Shown piece after piece: positions 7,186-11,152 of a DNA stretch of 11,152 nt. The DNA lies in NCBI GenBank assembly GCA_031552355.1, contig JAVBMO010000012.1, positions 1 to 11,152 on the forward strand, written 5' to 3'. The notes beneath the pieces are model-generated. The model had not been told where the DNA came from and searched no databases. It saw nothing but the letters and a program-made list of their open reading frames with translations. The DNA comes from JAVBMO01 sp031552355 (lineage in GTDB: Bacteria; Bacteroidota; Bacteroidia; Bacteroidales; P3). Made by a program: the position numbers and the translations under genes. The stretch's first letter is position 1; every line of letters starts with the position of its first letter.

Positions 7186-9279
7186 GTGCAAATTATAATT
7201 GATTATCCGTGGTGGTTTTTTGTTTTGTGTGCGTTGGCGGCGTTTCTGCTCAGCGGTGCATTTTATTTAAAAAACAAAAAGCAGGAATTTAAAAAGCCAT
7301 TGGTTTATATCCTTTTCGGGCTTCGGTTTTTGTCGCTTTGTTTGCTGACATTATTGCTTTTTTCTCCGCTTATCAAACGAAATGTAAAAAATGTTGATAA
7401 GCCGATTATTGTCGTGGCACAGGATAATTCCACTTCCATAAAATCAACACAGGATTCGGTTTACTACAAAGGAAAATACCAAGAAGAATACAATCGTTTG
7501 ATAGAAGATTTGTCGGACGACTACGAAGTTGAAACATACGGTTTTGGCGAAAAACTTCAAAAAGGCATTTCTTACGATTACAGCGACCGCGAAACAGATT
7601 TTTCTTCTTTTTTGGAAGAAATTTCAGGGCTTTATCAAGGCCGCAACCTGAGTGCGGTTGTGCTGGCGAGTGACGGAATTTACAATGCCGGAAGCAATCC
7701 TGTTTCAGTTAATTTTCAACAAAATGTGCCGGTTTATACCATTGCTTTGGGCGACACCACTATTCGCAGAGATGCTCTGATAAGTCAAGTAAATTGTAAC
7801 AAAACGGCCTATCTGGGAAATAAATTTCCAATGGAAATTATTGTGAAAGCCAATAAATTGTTGGGAAAAGTTTTGAACGTCAGTGTCGAAAAAGGAAATA
7901 CGGTTTTGTTTGAGCAAAGCGTATCGGTTACAGGGCAAGCTTTTACAAGTAAGCTATTTTGTGTCTTGGATGCCGACAAAGCCGGTTTGCAACGTTACAA
8001 AATAAAGATAAAACCGCTTGCAGAAGAAACCATTCTGAAAAATAATGAAAGAGATATTTTTGTGGATGTTTTGGACGGAAAACAAAAAATTGCGTTGATT
8101 GCGCAAAGCCCGCATCCCGACATTTCAGCCTTGAAACAGTCCATTGAAAATAACCAAAATTATGAAGTTGAGCAATTTTTGCTGAAAGACATGAAAAAGT
8201 CTGTCCGTGAATATGGATTGCTGATTCTTCACCAGCTTCCCGACAAACAAGGGGCATCTTTGCCACTTTTGCAACAGGCCAAGGAAGCCAAGATCCCCAT
8301 TTTGTTTATTGTCGGACAACAAACTTCGCTTTCGGTTTTGTCTTCGCAACAAAATGGCTTGGGTATTCCGGTAGATAATTCTCGCCAAACAGAGGCCACG
8401 GCCTACTATAATCCGAATTTCAGCATTTTTCTGCTTAGCGAGCAAGCCCAAAAACGGATTCAGGATTTTCCACCCTTGATGGTGCCGTTTGGTAAATATG
8501 AAACGAATAACAGCTTGCAAGCCTTGTTCTATCAAAGAATTGGCAGTGTGAATACGTCCTATCCATTGATTGCTTTCTCGGAAAAAGAAGGTAATCGCAT
8601 GGGGTATATTTTTGGTGAAGGGATTTGGAAATGGCGAATGGCAAACTTTGCCCAGTACGCCCAACGAACCGATTTTGACGAATTGATTTCCCAAATTTTA
8701 CAATATTTGTCTTTGAAAGAAAACAAAAGCCGTTTCAAGGTTTTTGCACAAAATCTGTACAAAGAAACTGAAAATATTGAATTTTCGGCAGAACTTTACA
8801 ATGAAAATTACGAGCCTGTAAACAAGGAAGAAGTAAAAATGACAGTATCGAAGATTGAGAATGGCAAGGCGACATCCCGTAAAGAATACCTTTTTAATCC
8901 AACTTCACAGGCTTATTATTTGAATATTGGGACACTCGAATCCGGCGATTACGCTTATGAAGCCCAAACAAGCCAATCGGGAAAGAAATTGGTTTCCAAG
9001 GGGATTTTTAGCGTGGAAGCTTCTGTGGTTGAGGATCTGAATTTGTTGGCAGACCATAGCTTACTGAATACCTTGTCGCAAAATACCGGCGGAAAAATGT
9101 TTTATCCGCAGTCTATGCAATCCGTTTTAAAAGAAATAGAAAAGCGGGAAGACATTAAACCAATGGTTTATACGACCACAAAATATGTTGAATTTGTGGG
9201 TATGCTTTGGCTTTTCATTTTCTTGGTACTTTGTTTGTCCGCTGAATGGTTTTTGAGAAAATATTACGGAAAAATCTAA
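7186..9279 (+). CDS. Membrane-anchored VWA-domain protein (BatA-like architecture)
   Basis: The frame is open from a TTG at 7147, but that codon lies in the terminator T run. I prefer the GTG at 7186 (697 aa), which puts a Tyr-Pro-Trp-Trp motif just before the first membrane segment, as in relatives; a TTG at 7177 is also possible. Numbering from the GTG: membrane segments at about 7-28 and 40-63, then a von Willebrand A-like domain at about 73-190. The metal-site motif Asp-Asn-Ser-Thr-Ser is at 80-84 (DxSxS) and a second conserved Ser-Asp-Gly at 162-164. Residues 190-295 look like a beta-sandwich. Residues 300-390 resemble a class I glutamine amidotransferase-like fold, without an obvious catalytic Cys. 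One further membrane helix lies at about 667-690, ending in a short basic tail. By topology the VWA domain probably faces the periplasm. VWA proteins of this type bind protein partners through a divalent metal; the partner is unknown. The usual batB/batD neighbours and a MoxR ATPase are absent. The division gene follows 41 bases later. Confidence 0.88.
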   Translation: MQIIIDYPWWFFVLCALAAFLLSGAFYLKNKKQEFKKPLVYILFGLRFLSLCLLTLLLFSPLIKRNVKNVDKPIIVVAQDNSTSIKSTQDSVYYKGKYQEEYNRLIEDLSDDYEVETYGFGEKLQKGISYDYSDRETDFSSFLEEISGLYQGRNLSAVVLASDGIYNAGSNPVSVNFQQNVPVYTIALGDTTIRRDALISQVNCNKTAYLGNKFPMEIIVKANKLLGKVLNVSVEKGNTVLFEQSVSVTGQAFTSKLFCVLDADKAGLQRYKIKIKPLAEETILKNNERDIFVDVLDGKQKIALIAQSPHPDISALKQSIENNQNYEVEQFLLKDMKKSVREYGLLILHQLPDKQGASLPLLQQAKEAKIPILFIVGQQTSLSVLSSQQNGLGIPVDNSRQTEATAYYNPNFSIFLLSEQAQKRIQDFPPLMVPFGKYETNNSLQALFYQRIGSVNTSYPLIAFSEKEGNRMGYIFGEGIWKWRMANFAQYAQRTDFDELISQILQYLSLKENKSRFKVFAQNLYKETENIEFSAELYNENYEPVNKEEVKMTVSKIENGKATSRKEYLFNPTSQAYYLNIGTLESGDYAYEAQTSQSGKKLVSKGIFSVEASVVEDLNLLADHSLLNTLSQNTGGKMFYPQSMQSVLKEIEKREDIKPMVYTTTKYVEFVGMLWLFIFLVLCLSAEWFLRKYYGKI

Positions 9280-9289
9280 TCTATTTCGT

Positions 9290-9297
9290 TAAATTTG
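9290..9297 (+). promoter_or_regulatory. Possible promoter -7 box before the FtsB/DivIC-like gene
   Basis: TAAATTTG at 9290-9297 matches TAnnTTTG exactly and lies 23 bases before the ATG at 9321. No TTG is found at the right upstream distance (only a TTA at 9264-9266). The gene could instead be co-transcribed with the VWA gene, as the gap is 41 bases with no terminator. Confidence 0.35.
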
Positions 9298-9320
9298 TAC
9301 ACTGAAAATACGAATCAGAA

Positions 9321-9623
9321 ATGAAAACTTTGCTGAAGATTCTTAAAAATAAATATGTCATCGTCATATTGGTGTTTTTGGTGTTCATCGTCATCATAGA
9401 CGACACAAGTTTGATGATGTCTTTCCGGCTGCGCCGCCAGTTGAAAGATATGGAAAATACCAAAGAATATTATATGAACGAAATCAGTAAAGACAGCGCA
9501 AAAATCCAAGCCCTTCAACACGACCCAAAAGCCATTGAACAGTTTGCTAGAGAAGAGTATCTGATGAAAAAAGACAATGAAGATATTTTTTTGGTAAAGA
9601 CCCAGTTGGACGAGGATGAATAG
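9321..9623 (+). CDS. Septum formation initiator family protein (FtsB/DivIC-like)
   Basis: FtsB/DivIC proteins are small bitopic membrane proteins that join FtsL and FtsQ/DivIB and help activate septal peptidoglycan synthesis. This 100-residue protein has the expected build. A basic N-terminus is followed by one membrane helix at about 12-27. A periplasmic coiled coil at about 36-66 is rich in Arg, Lys and Glu. The conserved C-terminal block at 71-90 has Ala-Arg-Glu-Glu-Tyr-Leu-Met-Lys-Lys and then Asn-Glu-Asp-Ile-Phe, as in Bacteroidota members. It ends in an acidic Asp-Glu-Asp-Glu. The length is normal for the family. No Shine-Dalgarno sequence precedes the ATG. Its genomic partner here is the VWA gene; no ftsL or ftsQ is in the window. 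Family assignment is firm; the choice between the FtsB and DivIC names is convention. Confidence 0.9.
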   Translation: MKTLLKILKNKYVIVILVFLVFIVIIDDTSLMMSFRLRRQLKDMENTKEYYMNEISKDSAKIQALQHDPKAIEQFAREEYLMKKDNEDIFLVKTQLDEDE

Positions 9624-9693
9624 ATTTGAATAATTTCTATTTAATCCCTAAAATTATAGTATTTTATTTGTTAAAAGTTAGTTGAATAAGTTC

Positions 9694-9721
9694 TTAAATA
9701 CTGGAAATTTTTGTAATTTCG
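9694..9721 (+). promoter_or_regulatory. Possible promoter for the cysteine synthase-like gene
   Basis: TAATTTCG at 9714-9721 differs from TAnnTTTG at one base. A TTA at 9694-9696, one mismatch from the -33 TTG, lies 17 bases upstream. The site is 33 bases before the ATG at 9755, inside a 131-base AT-rich gap (9624-9754) in which I see no terminator hairpin or other structure. The match is weak, but the position is right. Confidence 0.3.
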
Positions 9722-9754
9722 CAGAAAAATATTTACCCTTTAAAATATAGAAAA

Positions 9755-10789
9755 ATGAGTTGTTTAAACCCTGCATTACAAAACAAATTTGCTTACTTGA
9801 GCAATTTGATTGGAAATACTCCAATGATTGGAATTAAATACAGATACAAAGGCAAGGAAGGTATTGTTCATGTAAAATGTGAAAACTATAACTTGACCGG
9901 AAGTATCAAAGATAGAATGGCGCTTTACATTCTGAAACAAGCCTACGAAAAAGGAACCATTAAACCAGGCGCTACTATTGTTGAAGCTACCAGCGGAAAC
10001 ACAGGTATCGCTTTCTCTGCTTTGGGAAAAGCTTTAGGCCATGAAGTGAAAATTATTATGCCGGATTGGTTAAGTTTGGAACGTAAACAAATTATTACCG
10101 GTTTGGGTGCTGAAATCATTTTGATTTCTAAAGAGCAAGGTGGTTTTACAGGAAGTATCAAACTTTCTGAAGAAATGGCCGCTAAAGATTCTAACATCTT
10201 CTTGCCTTGCCAATTCTCGAACAGAGCCAATGCAGAAGCTCACAAAAATACCACAGCATTGGAAATGTCTATCCAATTGCAAAAAGAAGGCTTGCGTTTA
10301 GATGCCTTTATTGCCGGTGTGGGAACAGGTGGAACCATTATGGGGGTTAGTGAGTTTTTTAAAGAAATGTACGGGGAAGATGTTAAAATGCATCCTTTGG
10401 AACCGGAAGAAAGCCCAACAATGACCACAGGCCACAAAGTAGGCGCCCACCGTATTCAAGGTATTTCCGATGAATTTATTCCTGAATTGGTAAAATTGGA
10501 TAAATTGGATTCTATTGTGCAAGTTTCGGATGGCGATTCTATTATCATGGCTCAAAAATTGGCTACCGTATTAGGATTGCCTGTAGGTATTTCTTCAGGT
10601 GGTAACTTAATTGGCGCTATCAAAAAGCAAGAAGAATATGGTTTCGACAGTGTGGTTGCTACTGTTTTTGCTGATTGCAACAAAAAATATTTGAGTACAG
10701 ATTTAATGAAAACAGAACCTGTAAAAGAGCATTATTTAGCACCTCATATCGAATTGCTTGATTTTGTTTCTTTACCAAGAGCTTTCTAA
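9755..10789 (+). CDS. PLP-dependent cysteine synthase family protein
   Basis: Members of this fold type II PLP family make cysteine from O-acetylserine and sulfide, or carry out related beta-replacement reactions such as cystathionine synthesis. In this 344-residue protein an Ile-Gly-Asn-Thr-Pro motif is at 19-23. The PLP-binding lysine is Lys52 in the segment TGSIKDR. The substrate loop Thr-Ser-Gly-Asn-Thr-Gly is at 79-84. The phosphate-binding glycine loop is at 188-194 (GVGTGGT), and Ser281 in GISSGGN at 278-284 fits the residue contacting the cofactor ring nitrogen. The usual Pro-Ser-x-Gly-Glu-Arg-Tyr-Leu-Ser near the C-terminus is replaced by Ala-Asp-Cys-Asn-Lys-Lys-Tyr-Leu-Ser (306-314), and GISSGAA by GISSGGN. 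It is also somewhat longer than typical CysK. The family is certain, but CysK, CysM and CBS-like substrate choice cannot be settled, so no symbol is given. No cysE or sulfur gene lies beside it. It appears monocistronic, with a terminator 28 bases after the stop. Confidence 0.93.
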   Translation: MSCLNPALQNKFAYLSNLIGNTPMIGIKYRYKGKEGIVHVKCENYNLTGSIKDRMALYILKQAYEKGTIKPGATIVEATSGNTGIAFSALGKALGHEVKIIMPDWLSLERKQIITGLGAEIILISKEQGGFTGSIKLSEEMAAKDSNIFLPCQFSNRANAEAHKNTTALEMSIQLQKEGLRLDAFIAGVGTGGTIMGVSEFFKEMYGEDVKMHPLEPEESPTMTTGHKVGAHRIQGISDEFIPELVKLDKLDSIVQVSDGDSIIMAQKLATVLGLPVGISSGGNLIGAIKKQEEYGFDSVVATVFADCNKKYLSTDLMKTEPVKEHYLAPHIELLDFVSLPRAF

Positions 10790-10817
10790 GATTAGAAAAA
10801 AACATTTTTTCGACATC

Positions 10818-10855
10818 AAACAGGCTGTCCAAAAAATTTGGACAGCCTGTTTTTT
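10818..10855 (+). terminator. Intrinsic terminator of the cysteine synthase-like gene
   Basis: CAGGCTGTCCAAA at 10821-10833 pairs perfectly with TTTGGACAGCCTG at 10837-10849. Flanking AAA (10818-10820) and TTT (10850-10852) extend the stem to 16 base pairs around a three-base loop of A. A run of six T (10850-10855) follows. The region to 10969 is AT-rich spacer without further structure that I can support. Confidence 0.92.
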
Positions 10856-10969
10856 ATTTACTTCAATTGAGGAGTTGATTTGCTTTTGTGCCATCAATAA
10901 ACAATATGTGTCTTTTGTTTGTTTATTTTTTCAGTTTAAGCATTGTTTAATTCAAAAAAAGAAATAGCC

Positions 10970-11152
10970 ATGGTAAAACACGATCATTATGCAGATGAAA
11001 AAACAATACATAAAAGCCACCATCAATATGAAGCTTTTCAATTTATTGAAGGATTAAATGTCTATGAACAAACATTTCCCCCAATCCCCCTCAATGATGA
11101 ATCTATTGAAAGACTATACCCAATTAAAAAAGGGCATGAAGTGGACGGATTT
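10970..11152 (+). CDS. 5' part of an unrecognised gene, cut by the window end
   Basis: An ATG at 10970 opens a frame of 61 codons that has no stop before the window ends at 11152, so the C-terminus is missing. The first 20 residues are polar with five His (positions 4, 6, 14, 17 and 18). A mixed stretch follows with Phe-Gln-Phe-Ile-Glu-Gly at 23-28 and Pro-Pro-Ile-Pro-Leu at 37-41. There is no signal peptide or membrane helix in this part, so a cytoplasmic protein is likely. An A-rich tract lies upstream of the ATG, as for the other genes here. I do not recognise the family. The gene is separated from the preceding unit by a strong terminator, and no good promoter box is seen in between. The frame could be coincidental, but its length to the edge and its ordinary composition favour a real gene. 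Confidence 0.6.
   Translation, partial: MVKHDHYADEKTIHKSHHQYEAFQFIEGLNVYEQTFPPIPLNDESIERLYPIKKGHEVDGF

Noticed and set aside
10758..10967. Plus-strand frame of 69 codons after the cysteine synthase-like gene
   Set aside because: It overlaps the end of that gene and reads straight through its terminator hairpin; the product shows no domain.

Overview
The window looks like chromosomal DNA of a Bacteroidota bacterium, probably near the Bacteroidales. This is inferred from four things. The DNA is AT-rich. Promoter-like TAnnTTTG boxes, the phylum-specific -7 element, lie upstream of several genes. No gene has a Shine-Dalgarno sequence; starts are preceded by A-rich tracts. The predicted signal peptides end in Ala-Gln, and the OmpA-like and VWA proteins have architectures typical of the phylum. 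No phylogenetic marker gene is present, so the order is a guess.

Layout, all genes on the + strand: 1-305 is a gene-free AT-rich leader with short direct and inverted repeats and one good promoter box. 306-4937 encodes a 1543-residue secreted protein that I cannot assign to a family. 5025-5732 is plsY, a membrane acyltransferase of phospholipid synthesis. 5820-7088 encodes a secreted protein with a PPC-like beta-sandwich, a carboxypeptidase-regulatory-like segment and a degenerate OmpA-like C-terminus, closed by a strong intrinsic terminator (7114-7148). 7186-9279 encodes a membrane-anchored VWA protein with two N-terminal and one C-terminal membrane segments. 9321-9623 is a small FtsB/DivIC-type division protein. 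9755-10789 is a PLP-dependent cysteine synthase family enzyme, closed by a second strong terminator (10818-10855). 10970-11152 is the 5' part of an unrecognised gene that runs off the window.

Five consecutive genes (306-9623) encode envelope or division proteins: a giant secreted protein, phospholipid synthesis, an OmpA-like protein, a VWA membrane protein and a divisome protein. Promoter-like boxes precede most of them and a terminator sits in the middle, so this is a co-oriented neighbourhood and not a single operon. The cysteine synthase-like gene appears to be an independent unit. I see no CRISPR array, tRNA or rRNA gene, transposase or phage gene, and no convincing new multi-gene system. 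The most worthwhile unknowns are the 1543-residue protein, the altered OmpA-like domain, and the truncated final gene.
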